Below are positions 1 through 8,338 of a stretch of 64,000 bases of DNA, in pieces (position 1 is the stretch's first letter; every line of letters begins with the position of its first letter). The notes beneath the pieces were generated by a model. That model worked only from the letters and a program-made list of their open reading frames with translations. It was not told where the DNA came from and did no database searches. Source of the stretch: an uncultured Bacteroidales bacterium (lineage in GTDB: Bacteria; Bacteroidota; Bacteroidia; Bacteroidales; Muribaculaceae); NCBI GenBank assembly GCA_902800715.1, contig CADCFN010000018.1:1-64000 (forward strand), read 5' to 3'. The translations under genes and the position numbers were made by a program.

Positions 1-1064
1 TTCTTGTTGACGGTGATGTCGGCAGCAACGAGGGCAGCCTCGGCAACCTTACCGGTCAACTCGGGATACTTGGTGCGCAGGTCAACCAGCATGCAGTGGT
101 TGTCGGTACCGCCCGAGCAGATCTTGTAACCCTTGTCCATCAGGGCCTGGGCCATAGCGGCAGCGTTGGTGCGTACCTGGATGGCGTAGTCCTTGAAGGA
201 AGGTTGCAGAATCTCACCGAAGGCGACAGCCTTAGCGGCAATCACGTGCTCGAGGGGACCGCCCTGTACGCCGGGGAATACGGCGCTGTCGAGCAGCGAC
301 GACATCTTGCGGATGACACCCTTCTTGGTGGTCTTGCCCCAGGGGTTGTCGAAGTCCTTACCCAGCAGGATGATACCGCCACGGGGACCGCGCAGGGTCT
401 TGTGGGTGGTGCTGGTCACGATGTGAGCATACTTCAAGGGGTTGTTCAGCAGACCTGCAGCGATGAGGCCAGCGGGGTGTGCCATGTCAATCATGAGCAG
501 TGCGCCCACGCTGTCGGCAATCTTGCGCATGCGCTCGTAGTCCCACTCGCGGCTGTAGGCGCTGGCGCCACCGACGATCAGCTTGGGACGCTCTCGCTGT
601 GCCACCTCTTCCATCTGGTCATAGTCAACCAGGTTGGTGTCGGGGGTTACGTTATATTCACAAGCCTGGAACATCAGACCCGAGAAGTTAACGGGGCTAC
701 CGTGTGACAGGTGACCGCCATGAGCCAGGTTCAGACCCATGAACTTGTCGCCGGGCTTGAGGCAAGCCATGAAAACAGCCATGTTGGCCTGAGCGCCCGA
801 GTGGGGCTGCACGTTAACGTACTCGGCATCAAAGATTTGTTTCAAACGCTCGATGGCGACGTTCTCGCTCTCGTCAACGCACTGGCAACCGCCATAGTAG
901 CGGTGGCCGGGATAACCCTCGGCATACTTGTTGGTCAGGCAGCTGCCCATGGCCTGCATCACCTGGTCGCTCACGAAATTCTCACTGGCGATGAGCTCAA
1001 TGCCGTGTTGCTGACGCTGATGTTCACGCTCGATGATGTCAAAAATCACTTTGTCTCGTTCCAT
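1..1064 (-). CDS. glyA: Serine hydroxymethyltransferase, 3' end cut by window edge
   Basis: PLP enzyme that interconverts serine and glycine and makes 5,10-methylene-tetrahydrofolate in the cytoplasm. The reverse strand reads without a stop from an ATG at 1064 to the window edge, about 354 of the usual 420-430 residues. The N-terminus has [11 protein letters not shown] and the tetrahydrofolate-pocket segment YPGHRYYGG, and the PLP-lysine motif [12 protein letters not shown] places the Schiff-base lysine near residue 222. [14 protein letters not shown] carries the PLP-binding Asp and His. The last 70 or so residues lie outside the window. The start is the only ATG before the conserved N-terminal helix. 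A flavin reductase-like gene ends 70 bases upstream on the same strand, so the two may share a transcript. Identification is firm. Confidence 0.97.
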   Translation of the reverse strand, partial: MERDKVIFDIIEREHQRQQHGIELIASENFVSDQVMQAMGSCLTNKYAEGYPGHRYYGGCQCVDESENVAIERLKQIFDAEYVNVQPHSGAQANMAVFMACLKPGDKFMGLNLAHGGHLSHGSPVNFSGLMFQACEYNVTPDTNLVDYDQMEEVAQRERPKLIVGGASAYSREWDYERMRKIADSVGALLMIDMAHPAGLIAAGLLNNPLKYAHIVTSTTHKTLRGPRGGIILLGKDFDNPWGKTTKKGVIRKMSSLLDSAVFPGVQGGPLEHVIAAKAVAFGEILQPSFKDYAIQVRTNAAAMAQALMDKGYKICSGGTDNHCMLVDLRTKYPELTGKVAEAALVAADITVNK

Positions 1065-1090
1065 TGATTTTTTGTTTTTAGTTTTTTGTT

Positions 1091-1112
1091 GAGACGCAGA
1101 ATCTTGCGCCTC
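1091..1112. repeat. Degenerate GAGACGCA palindrome
   Basis: Arms GAGACGCA and TGCGCCTC flank a short centre, with one mismatched arm position. A cleaner copy of the same palindrome lies inside the M64 peptidase gene at 38414-38435. It sits in the 70-base gap between glyA and its upstream neighbour and looks like a small dispersed palindromic repeat. Confidence 0.6.
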
Positions 1113-1134
1113 GGTTTGTTAGTATTAAAGTTAT

Positions 1135-1710
1135 TTAGTCTCTTTTCGGTTTCTTGCGCACCGACCAGCCGAAGTGCCCCAACTCCTCGCCCAGCCCGTA
1201 GTAATGGCCGTGGCAGTAGGTAATCAGGTCGGCAGCCTTGAGGTCGAGGGCGCCAGTCTCGGGGTCGATGTAACGGTCGTCGGCGATGACGTTCATCACC
1301 TCGCCGATGAACATGTCGTGCGTGCCCAGGCGCATGATGTCGCGCACTCGGCACTCGACGCTCACGGGCGCCTCCTGGATGTAGGGGGCAGCCACGGTCT
1401 CGCCCTTGACGGGGGTCAAACCCATCTCGCGCCACTTGTCATAGTCACGCCCCGAACGCACGCCGCACCAGTCGGTGGCACGCGCCAGGTCGCGGTTGGT
1501 GAGGTTGAGGGTGAAAGCCATGTTGCGCTCCACAATGCCATGACTGTGTCGCTCGGGCCTGATAGAAACATAACACAATGCCGGATCGCTGCAGATGGTT
1601 CCCGTCCACGCCGCCGTGAACACGTTGTATTCTTCGGGCGAGGACCCGCAGCTGACCAGCAGCGCGGGCAGCGGGTATATCATGGTTCCAGGTCTCCAGT
1701 TTTGCTTCAT
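1135..1710 (-). CDS. Flavin reductase family protein (FMN-binding split barrel)
   Basis: Predicted flavin-dependent reductase or FMN-binding split-barrel protein of 191 residues. The fold is suggested by MKQNWRPGTMIYPLPALLVS at the N-terminus, then the typical NVFTAAWTGTICSDPALCYV strand pattern, SIRPERHSHGIVE (phosphate contact region) and FTLNLTNRDLARATDWCG, ending with EVMNVIADDRYIDPETGALD. The start at 1710 fits homologues; an upstream in-frame ATG at 1761 would add 17 residues without family character. The physiological substrate cannot be read from sequence. The gene is followed after 70 bases by glyA. Confidence 0.85.
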   Translation of the reverse strand: MKQNWRPGTMIYPLPALLVSCGSSPEEYNVFTAAWTGTICSDPALCYVSIRPERHSHGIVERNMAFTLNLTNRDLARATDWCGVRSGRDYDKWREMGLTPVKGETVAAPYIQEAPVSVECRVRDIMRLGTHDMFIGEVMNVIADDRYIDPETGALDLKAADLITYCHGHYYGLGEELGHFGWSVRKKPKRD

Positions 1711-1793
1711 GTTAACGGCTCTGCAATTTGCGGGCAAAGGTAGTGCAAAAAATCTATCCACGCAACACCCCGTCCCCTAATTTTCATTTGCCA

Positions 1794-1913
1794 TCAAAAC
1801 CTTAGCACATCCTCGTCATCATTCTTGAACGCATTGCATTGTTCAGGATAATCACGCATCACGTTAAAATCATCGCCCTTGATGTGAGAACTGGGTAGAA
1901 ATTTTCCAGAATT
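1794..1913 (-). pseudogene. Possible gene remnant, C-terminal end only
   Basis: A 39-codon reverse-strand frame without an upstream ATG reads like a natural protein end, including GDDFNVMRDYPEQCNAF and NDDEDVLRF before a TGA. The DNA just upstream is interrupted by stops and duplicated short motifs. The family is not recognised. It could be chance, but composition is more protein-like than neighbouring frames. Confidence 0.25.
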
Positions 1914-2147
1914 TTACCGTTTCGTGGTAGAAATTTTCCAAAACCCTTGCAATTCATCACCTTCTAGACTTAGTTTCTCAGTATTTCTTGCTGAGCATTG
2001 ATGTGGCGGGGTAATTAAAGAAAATGTGAGCATCTTTCTTATCAAGCACGACCGCGAAGAATTGGGAAAATGATGATGATGTAGAGATTTAGCGAAAAAA
2101 TATTTGAAATAAATATTTTCGTAATCCCTATTTAATAACCCGTTGGC

Positions 2148-2449
2148 AGAATTATAGAATCGATTTATTTGCCAGTCAATTGACACCCGAAGGGTGACCT
2201 TTGGGTAACCCCCGATAAATCAGCCACCTTCGCTCTGCTCAGATGCCTGATTCATCGGGGGCATGATGAACCAGGACCTGTCGCTGAAGGCGACCCCTTC
2301 AACATAGGCTAAATCGAATGGGGTCGCTTCCAGCGACGAGGATAGTATTGCACTTCCGTGGGTGATGCAAACCACTTCGCTATTGCTCAGCGGTTTGCAT
2401 TACCCACGGTTACTCAAATGACCGCCCTTTGGGCGTTTTTGCCATAGTC
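2148..2449 (+). repeat. Composite palindromic repeat A, copy 1
   Basis: A non-coding element of about 302 bases, nearly identical to 19384-19685 in the same orientation. It is built of three consecutive hairpins: arms CCCCCGATAAATCAG/CTGATTCATCGGGGG (2209-2261), arms around GTCGCTG..GGCGACCCC/GGGGTCGC..CAGCGAC, and arms around CCCGTGGGT..ACCCACGG. It ends with CGCCCTTTGGGCGTTTTT, a terminator-like hairpin and T run. The loop of the first hairpin (2224-2246) is inverted relative to the other copy. Confidence 0.9.
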
Positions 2450-2578
2450 TACTAGGCATTTTCGCGTACACTCGACTTATACAATTAATTCCGCTAACGG
2501 GTTAAATTAATAATTTTGTTTGATTTCTCGCGCAAGCGCGATTCTAATTGTGACGAACGAATGATGATATACCCTAAT

Positions 2579-2735
2579 CGTTTCGGGATTGCAAATAAAA
2601 ATCCCTTTTTATTTGGCACTCCGCTCAACTTGCACTATCTGTGCCTTCGGCGAAGATAGGCTGCGTTTCGGGATTGAAAATAAAAATCTCGTTTTTATTT
2701 GGCACTCCGCTCAACTTGCACTATCTTTGTGGTTT
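2579..2735 (+). repeat. Tandem duplication of a promoter segment (about 85-base period)
   Basis: CGTTTCGGGATTG and the stretch TTTGGCACTCCGCTCAACTT occur twice, starting at 2579 and 2664. Both copies have TTTG-N20-TATCxxTG geometry. The first -7 box is TATCTGTG (2636-2643) and the second is the consensus TATCTTTG (2722-2729), so the upstream copy appears degraded. Confidence 0.85.
2698..2729 (+). promoter_or_regulatory. Bacteroidota promoter for the deoxynucleoside kinase pair
   Basis: TTTG at 2698-2701, a 20-base spacer, then TATCTTTG at 2722-2729: an exact match to the Bacteroides sigma-ABfr -33/-7 consensus. Expected transcript start is near 2736, about 28 bases before the GTG start codon. 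Confidence 0.85.
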
Positions 2736-2763
2736 GTAAAACAACCTATCAGTTAACTGAACC

Positions 2764-3390
2764 GTGCACATCGTTATAGCAGGAAATATCGGGAGCGGTA
2801 AATCCACACTGGCCGAGATGCTTGCCAAGCATTACGGCTGGGAGCCTTTTATGGAACCCGTGGTGGACAACCCCTACCTGAGCGACTATTACAAGGACAT
2901 CAAGCGCTGGTCGTTTGCCCTGGAGGTGTTCTTCCTGAAACAGCGTTTCAAGGACATTCTGGGCATCAATGCCAGCGACAAGACCATCATCCAGGACCGC
3001 AGCATCTTTGAGGGCGTGTACATCTTCACCGCCAACAACCACGACATGGGCAACATGGATGACCGCGATTTTGAGACCTATATGGAACTGTTCGAGCAGA
3101 TGATGACCATCGTGCGTCTGCCCGATTTGATGATTTACCTGCGCTCCAGCGTGCCCCACCTGGTGGACAACATCCACAAGCGCGGCCGCGACTACGAGCA
3201 GACGATGCCGCTGAAATACCTGTCGAACCTCAACGAACGCTACGAGGAGTTTGTGATGAACACCTACAAGGGCCGCAAACTCGTCATCGACGTGGACGAC
3301 ATGGACTACAAGAACAACCCCGAGGACTTTGCCGCTATCGTCGACAAAATCGACGCCACGATGTTCGGCATCTTCGGACCGCTTGATTAG
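2764..3390 (+). CDS. Deoxynucleoside kinase (first of tandem pair)
   Basis: Salvage kinase that phosphorylates deoxynucleosides, dNK family (PF01712), 208 residues. The P-loop GNIGSGKST is at residues 7-15, the QDRSIFEG motif contributes the catalytic/substrate Arg near residue 78, and the LID region RGRDYEQTM near residue 140 binds phosphates. The start is a GTG at 2764; the paralogue downstream starts ATG at the equivalent position, and no ATG precedes the P-loop, so GTG is well supported. The second kinase follows after 85 bases, recalling the dAK/dGK pairs of lactobacilli, but specificity for this copy cannot be assigned. Confidence 0.93.
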   Translation: MHIVIAGNIGSGKSTLAEMLAKHYGWEPFMEPVVDNPYLSDYYKDIKRWSFALEVFFLKQRFKDILGINASDKTIIQDRSIFEGVYIFTANNHDMGNMDDRDFETYMELFEQMMTIVRLPDLMIYLRSSVPHLVDNIHKRGRDYEQTMPLKYLSNLNERYEEFVMNTYKGRKLVIDVDDMDYKNNPEDFAAIVDKIDATMFGIFGPLD

Positions 3391-3475
3391 TTAACAGTTA
3401 ATAGAGAAAAGTTAATAGTTGGCATCCGCACTCAACTCTCAACTGAAAATTGACAACAACTTAAAACTAAATAAA

Positions 3476-4108
3476 ATGCATATCGCAGTAGCAGGAAACA
3501 TCGGCAGCGGCAAGACCACCTTGACCAAGCTGCTCGCCAAGCATTACGGGTGGAGCCCCAGGTTTGAGCCCGTGGACAACAATCCCTATCTCGAGGATTT
3601 CTATGCCGACATGTCGCGCTGGTCATTCAATCTGCAGATTTACTTCCTGAACAAGCGCTTCAAGGAGGTGGTCGAAATCTCGCAGAGCGACATTGACATC
3701 ATCCAGGACCGCACCATCTATGAGGACGCGTGCATCTTCGCCCCCAACCTTCACGGCCAGGGCCTGATGAGCGACCGCGACTTCAACAACTACAAGGACC
3801 TGTTCGAGCTGATGATGTCACTGGTCAAGATGCCCGACCTGATGATTTACATTCGCTCGACCATCCCCAACCTGGTCCAGCAGATTCAGAAACGCGGTCG
3901 TGACTACGAGCAGACCATGCGTCTCGACTACCTAGAGGGTCTGAACAAGCGCTATGAGGACTGGATTAACGGCTACAAGGGCAACCTGGTTGTCATCAAC
4001 GGTGACGAAATCAAGTTTGGTGACCGTCCCGAGGATTTCCAGATGGTGTGCGACAAAATCGACGCCAACCTCTATGGTATCTTCTCGCCCTTCAACCAAC
4101 AACGCTAA
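3476..4108 (+). CDS. Deoxynucleoside kinase (second of tandem pair)
   Basis: A paralogue of the preceding gene, 210 residues, probably a deoxyadenosine/deoxyguanosine-type salvage kinase. GNIGSGKTT forms the P-loop, QDRTIYEDACIF the DR-S/T motif, and KRGRDYEQTM the LID. ATG at 3476 aligns with the GTG of the first kinase; an earlier in-frame start at 3419 would read through a simple-sequence intergenic leader and is rejected. The two copies probably diverged to different base specificity or act as a heterodimer, which is inference from other paired dNKs. They share the promoter at 2698-2729. Confidence 0.93.
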   Translation: MHIAVAGNIGSGKTTLTKLLAKHYGWSPRFEPVDNNPYLEDFYADMSRWSFNLQIYFLNKRFKEVVEISQSDIDIIQDRTIYEDACIFAPNLHGQGLMSDRDFNNYKDLFELMMSLVKMPDLMIYIRSTIPNLVQQIQKRGRDYEQTMRLDYLEGLNKRYEDWINGYKGNLVVINGDEIKFGDRPEDFQMVCDKIDANLYGIFSPFNQQR

Positions 4109-4132
4109 CAACCAATTTTCAATCGTATATAA

Positions 4133-6487
4133 ATGAAGAGATTACTTTTAATTGTCACAGCGGTTGTTCTCGCTGTGGCGCAGATGGCAGCGGCTCCTGT
4201 CGATGCCCAGACAGCACGCGCCAAAGCGAGCCGGTATGTAACCCGTATCGCCAGTGAGGGCCGCCACAAGGCTCCCGCCAAGGCCAGTGACATCAAATTG
4301 GTGCTCACCCAAGCCAGCAAGGCAATCGCCGGCCAGGCTGCCTATTACGTTTTCAACACCAACGACAGCTACATCATCGTCTCGGGCGACGACCGCGCCC
4401 GCGAGGTGCTCGCCTTTGGCGACCGTCCGCTGGACATCGACAATATCCCCTGCAACATGCAGCTGTGGCTCACGAGCTATCAGGAGCAGTTGGACTACCT
4501 GCTGTCACACCCCGACCTGGTGGTCGAGCAGCCCGCCATACGCAGGGCTCCGGCAGCCAGCGTCTTCAACGTCGAACCGCTGCTGACCGCCATGTGGGAC
4601 CAGGGTGAGCCTTACAACCGCGAATGCCCCAGCACCGGCACCTCGTTGTGTGTCACGGGCTGCGGTGCCACTTCATTGGCAATGATTTTCCACCACTGGA
4701 GATACCCCACTGGGCCCACGTCGATGGTGCCCGGTTATACGACCCAGAGCATGAACCTGTCGGTTCCCAGCCTGCCCTCAACGACGTTTGACTGGGACAA
4801 CATGCTCGACGAATACCGCGGCGGCTACAACGATGTACAAGCCTCTGCCGTGGCTCACCTGATGCGCTACCTGGGCCAGTCCGAGAGGATGGACTATTCC
4901 CCCGAGAGTAGCGGCACCGGCACCTATGAAATCCTTAATACCGTCAGGCGCTTCGGCTATGACAATGATGTGCGCGTCGTTTCCAAGGAGAGCTGGTGGA
5001 CTGGCGAGAGCTACAGCGACGAGGAATGGGGCGCCATCATCCAGGATGAGCTCTTCGAGCACCGCCCGATTCTCATGTGTGCCTACACCCCCACCTGGTC
5101 GGGTCACGCATTTGACATCGACGGCTATGACGCCACCGACGACACCTACCACATCAACTGGGGATGGAGCGGCAATGGCAACGCCTTCTATGCGCTGAAC
5201 GCCTTCCATGGCTCAGGCATGGTCTTCAACGTGAACCAGCAACTGATTCTTGGCATCGAGCCACCGCCCACGGTGCCCACCATCAAGGCTTGGTCATCAC
5301 GGTTGTTCACGACAGCCTATGTTGACAAAACCGATGCAGCATCGTTCACGGTCAAGGGCGCCCTGCTCACTGGCGACGTGACAGTGCAGCTCAATGACGA
5401 CAGTGGCTACTTCAACATCGACACCGAGCAAATCAGTGTGGACCAACTGCAGCAGGGCAAGACTGTTTACGTCACTTTCAAGTCCAACACTCCCGGCGCC
5501 TACACCGCAACGGTTACCTTGAGCAGCGAGGGTGCTGCCGACAAGGTCATCACCGTGTACGGCACTTGCCTGCTCGAGACATACGACCCCGTTTTACTCG
5601 ACGTCAGCGACGTGACCGGGGACTCCTTCACCGTGCAGTGGGAGGATGCCACACCGAGCCACAATGTAGTGAGCTACAACCTGGAAATCGCCCCCACGCC
5701 GTTCTTCGAGCTGCGACTCAACGAGGCGTTCGACAAGAGCGAATACTCGGGCACCAGCACCAGTGACTGGTCATCGAAACTGGACGAAATCACCAGCACC
5801 CCAGGCTGGACCGGCAACAAAGTGTACCGCAGCAACAATGACCTGCTGCTGGGTACCGCCAAAGCCAAGGGTTGGATTGAAACGCCCACCCTCGACATGT
5901 TCGGCAACAACGGCTTTATTACCGTCAAGGTCCAGGCGACCTGTACGACCAACGACACCAATGCGCCACTCAACATCTCCTGCGAGGGCAACGACACCAC
6001 CATTATCCTTGACGAAAGCGAGGAAGAGCACTGCGTGCTGCTGCCCTGCCCGTCAGGCAACCTGTCCAAGGTGAAGCTCACGAGCGCTACAGGCAAGCGT
6101 GTCGTCTTGAAGAATTTCGCAGCTTATGCAGGTGACGATTACTCACCCGTTGATTTGACCAAAGCCACCTATCTCAAGGGCATCACCTCCATGTCCCAGA
6201 CCGTAGGCAACATGACTTCCGGCTGGTACGGACTGCGCGTTCAAGCCCTTTACACCGACGGCACCCTCTCGCCTTGGAGCAACCGTGTGCGCCTGCTGAT
6301 TGACTGGAAGAAGGGCGATGTGAACCACGACGGCGAAATCAACATTGCTGACGTGAACACCGTTGTCAATTACATCATCCAGGGCATCAACACCAAGAGC
6401 GCTCTGTCCTCCTGTGACGTGAACGAGGATGGTGAAATCAACCTTGCCGACATCAATGCGGTAATCCGCAACATTATGGGTCATTAA
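4133..6487 (+). CDS. Secreted C10 (streptopain-like) cysteine protease with C-terminal dockerin
   Basis: Exported papain-fold protease of 784 residues. A signal peptide covers about residues 1-26. A Spi-type pro-region follows (AAYYVFNTNDSYIIVSGDDR), as in SpeB/interpain precursors. The catalytic domain has VTGCGATSLAMIFHHWRYP with nucleophile Cys177, GHAFDIDGYD with His325, and HINWGWSGNGNAFY supplying the active-site Trp. After it come beta-sandwich modules (FN3-like around residues 485-725). The C-terminus (about 726-784) is a two-repeat dockerin: GDVNHDGEINIADVN and CDVNEDGEINLADIN, each a calcium-binding loop. The dockerin suggests attachment to a partner or a surface scaffold. Starts 24 bases after the kinase pair; a link in function is not evident. 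Confidence 0.93.
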   Translation: MKRLLLIVTAVVLAVAQMAAAPVDAQTARAKASRYVTRIASEGRHKAPAKASDIKLVLTQASKAIAGQAAYYVFNTNDSYIIVSGDDRAREVLAFGDRPLDIDNIPCNMQLWLTSYQEQLDYLLSHPDLVVEQPAIRRAPAASVFNVEPLLTAMWDQGEPYNRECPSTGTSLCVTGCGATSLAMIFHHWRYPTGPTSMVPGYTTQSMNLSVPSLPSTTFDWDNMLDEYRGGYNDVQASAVAHLMRYLGQSERMDYSPESSGTGTYEILNTVRRFGYDNDVRVVSKESWWTGESYSDEEWGAIIQDELFEHRPILMCAYTPTWSGHAFDIDGYDATDDTYHINWGWSGNGNAFYALNAFHGSGMVFNVNQQLILGIEPPPTVPTIKAWSSRLFTTAYVDKTDAASFTVKGALLTGDVTVQLNDDSGYFNIDTEQISVDQLQQGKTVYVTFKSNTPGAYTATVTLSSEGAADKVITVYGTCLLETYDPVLLDVSDVTGDSFTVQWEDATPSHNVVSYNLEIAPTPFFELRLNEAFDKSEYSGTSTSDWSSKLDEITSTPGWTGNKVYRSNNDLLLGTAKAKGWIETPTLDMFGNNGFITVKVQATCTTNDTNAPLNISCEGNDTTIILDESEEEHCVLLPCPSGNLSKVKLTSATGKRVVLKNFAAYAGDDYSPVDLTKATYLKGITSMSQTVGNMTSGWYGLRVQALYTDGTLSPWSNRVRLLIDWKKGDVNHDGEINIADVNTVVNYIIQGINTKSALSSCDVNEDGEINLADINAVIRNIMGH

Positions 6488-6514
6488 CCCCAAGAACAAC
6501 AGTTAATGCTTTAA

Positions 6515-7054
6515 ATGGTCAAGCGTGCAATATGGTTTTGGCTCATGGCGGCGGCACTTGCCGTGCCCTCGATGGCACAGGTCAGCGTCGATTGCTATTG
6601 GGAAGACGGCACACGCTATGTGTGCTCCCAGCAGGAAGTGATGTATGACAACTTCCACCATGCTGCACGCTTTGCCGTTTCGGCGAGAGTACATGCCGGA
6701 GGTCTGGTGACATTCGCGCTCGAGGTGACCTATGACGAGGGCATGCTGCATGTGTCCGAGGGCGATAGCCTCACCCTCGTGCTGCGTGGCGGCAATCGCA
6801 TCATCCTGAGGACCGACCGTGAGGTGACGCGTGCCGACATCGTCAAGCGCCATTACCACACCTACAACGCCTACTATGTGACCTGCCATTACCCGATGAG
6901 CACCTATGACGTGCAACGCATCAGCCGCAACCGTGTGACCAAGCTGTCGGCACAGACCGACGAGTTCACCTTTGACCGCAAACTGGACAAGTTCCAGGAC
7001 AACTTCAGGCGGCAGTTCACAGTCCTTTACCGCCACCTGATGGAAAACCGATAA
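6515..7054 (+). CDS. Small secreted protein of unknown function
   Basis: 179 residues with a signal peptide (about 1-21, ending PSMAQ). The mature part is beta-rich and charged, with VTFALEVTYDEGMLHVSEGD and the basic C-terminus FQDNFRRQFTVLYRHL. No catalytic motif or known family is recognised. It lies 27 bases after the C10 protease and is followed by a terminator hairpin, so it is likely co-transcribed with the protease and could be an accessory or inhibitor; that role is only a guess from position. Confidence 0.75.
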   Translation: MVKRAIWFWLMAAALAVPSMAQVSVDCYWEDGTRYVCSQQEVMYDNFHHAARFAVSARVHAGGLVTFALEVTYDEGMLHVSEGDSLTLVLRGGNRIILRTDREVTRADIVKRHYHTYNAYYVTCHYPMSTYDVQRISRNRVTKLSAQTDEFTFDRKLDKFQDNFRRQFTVLYRHLMENR

Positions 7055-7063
7055 CCAAACAAA

Positions 7064-7090
7064 GCAGCCAAGGCAAAATGCCTTGGCTGC
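7064..7090 (+). terminator. Terminator hairpin between convergent genes
   Basis: GCAGCCAAGGC (7064-7074) pairs with GCCTTGGCTGC (7080-7090) around a five-base loop. No long T run follows on either strand. It lies between the plus-strand secreted protein and the minus-strand M23 peptidase and can serve both. Confidence 0.75.
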
Positions 7091-7124
7091 TCTGCTATTG
7101 TGCTATTGCTATATGAAAAATTGA

Positions 7125-8144
7125 TTACTTCAATCTCAGAACCTTACCCTCAGTGACATTGTCACTGGTAAGACCGTTGAGCTTCTTGAGCTGTGCTACG
7201 GTCATGCCGTTGTTCTTGGCAATCTTGGTCAGGTTGTCACCCGAGCGCACCTGGTAGGTCGAACGGCTGTCCTTGCGGCTCTCCTTGGTGGATTTCTTGG
7301 TGCTGGCTACAGTGGACTGCTCCTTCTTGTTGTTATTATTCTTCTTTGCAGTTTCTTTCTCTTCGGTAGCCGATTTCTTGGCCTGATTGTAGCGCTTGCT
7401 GGGCGCATAGTCGCGGGCCTTGGTATAATTGGCCTTAGAGAAGGTGTAGCTGTCGGTGTGGGTGCAACGGTTAGCAAAGTCGAAGATGGCCTCGGGGTTG
7501 ATGGCGTAACCCATGAAACGCGTCTCGAAGTGCAGGTGAGGACCCGTGCTGCGGCCCGTGTTGCCACTCAGCGCGATGGGCTGGCCGGCCTTCACATACT
7601 GATCGGGCTTCACCAGGAAGCGCGACAGGTGACCGTAAACGGTTTCCAGACCGTTCTCGTGACGAACAATCACGTAGAAGCCGTAGCCGCCACGCTCAAA
7701 GCGAGTGAGACGCACGCGGCCCGAGAATGCCGAGTAAACGGTGTCGCCGATTGCAGCACGCAGGTCGATACCCTTGTGGGTGCGGCCGAACTGGGGACGG
7801 TAGCCGTAGTGGCTGGTCACATAGTTGCCCTTGATGGGCATCACATAGTGACGAACGTCAAGCACCTTGGTGTTAGGCACGTTGGCGTCCTTATAGCAGT
7901 TAACGAGATTGCTCTCCCAACCCTCGGTGTAGATATCGGGTTCGGGTTCGCACTCTTCATAGAGGTCTGCGGCATATTTCTGGGCCTCCTTGACTTGGAT
8001 CTGGTCCTTCACGCGACTCTGCTTCGCGAGGAGGTCACTGTGCTTCTTGCTGAAACTAGAAGCGGGTTGCATATTCTGAGCCGATATGCTAAGCGCAAAA
8101 AGGGTCATCGCCGTCAAGGCGATATAGTATCGTTTTATACTCAT
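7125..8144 (-). CDS. M23 family metallopeptidase with LysM domain
   Basis: Exported peptidoglycan endopeptidase or activator of 339 residues. Signal peptide at about 1-22. The LytM/M23 core spans about residues 95-220 with YGYRPQFGRTHKGIDLRA (zinc ligands His and Asp), the conserved YGHLSRF, and GPHLHFE (third zinc His plus catalytic His), so it looks active. A lysine/asparagine/serine-rich linker (about 245-295) leads to a C-terminal LysM repeat beginning YQVRSGDNLTKIAKNNGM, which binds glycan. A TACTTTTG -7 element lies at 8185-8192 on the same strand. Probable role is cell-wall remodelling or division-site hydrolysis. Confidence 0.94.
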   Translation of the reverse strand: MSIKRYYIALTAMTLFALSISAQNMQPASSFSKKHSDLLAKQSRVKDQIQVKEAQKYAADLYEECEPEPDIYTEGWESNLVNCYKDANVPNTKVLDVRHYVMPIKGNYVTSHYGYRPQFGRTHKGIDLRAAIGDTVYSAFSGRVRLTRFERGGYGFYVIVRHENGLETVYGHLSRFLVKPDQYVKAGQPIALSGNTGRSTGPHLHFETRFMGYAINPEAIFDFANRCTHTDSYTFSKANYTKARDYAPSKRYNQAKKSATEEKETAKKNNNNKKEQSTVASTKKSTKESRKDSRSTYQVRSGDNLTKIAKNNGMTVAQLKKLNGLTSDNVTEGKVLRLK

Positions 8145-8338
8145 TTCAGGTTATTTTCTAAGTCTATTTGTTTTTAAGAACGCCCAAAAGTACTCATTTA
8201 TTTTGTAAGAAGGGGCATTTAGTATGCTAAAAAGTGTAAAGTTTGGTTTCATTCTCTAAATAAAGCGCGACAAAGCACTGAATCTCAGCACGATAAAAAA
8301 TTCACAATTGCAAACAGTTTCCAAACCGAAATTAGTAG

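Larger units (their letters stand above)
1711..2763. other. Long intergenic region with repeats, gene remnant and duplicated promoter
   Basis: No intact gene was found. The interval holds a short minus-strand coding-like remnant (1794-1913), two direct copies of a GTAGAAATTTTCC motif about 32 bases apart near 1895 and 1927, a roughly 302-base composite palindromic repeat (2148-2449), and a tandemly duplicated promoter segment (2579-2735) just before the kinase genes. Confidence 0.7.
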
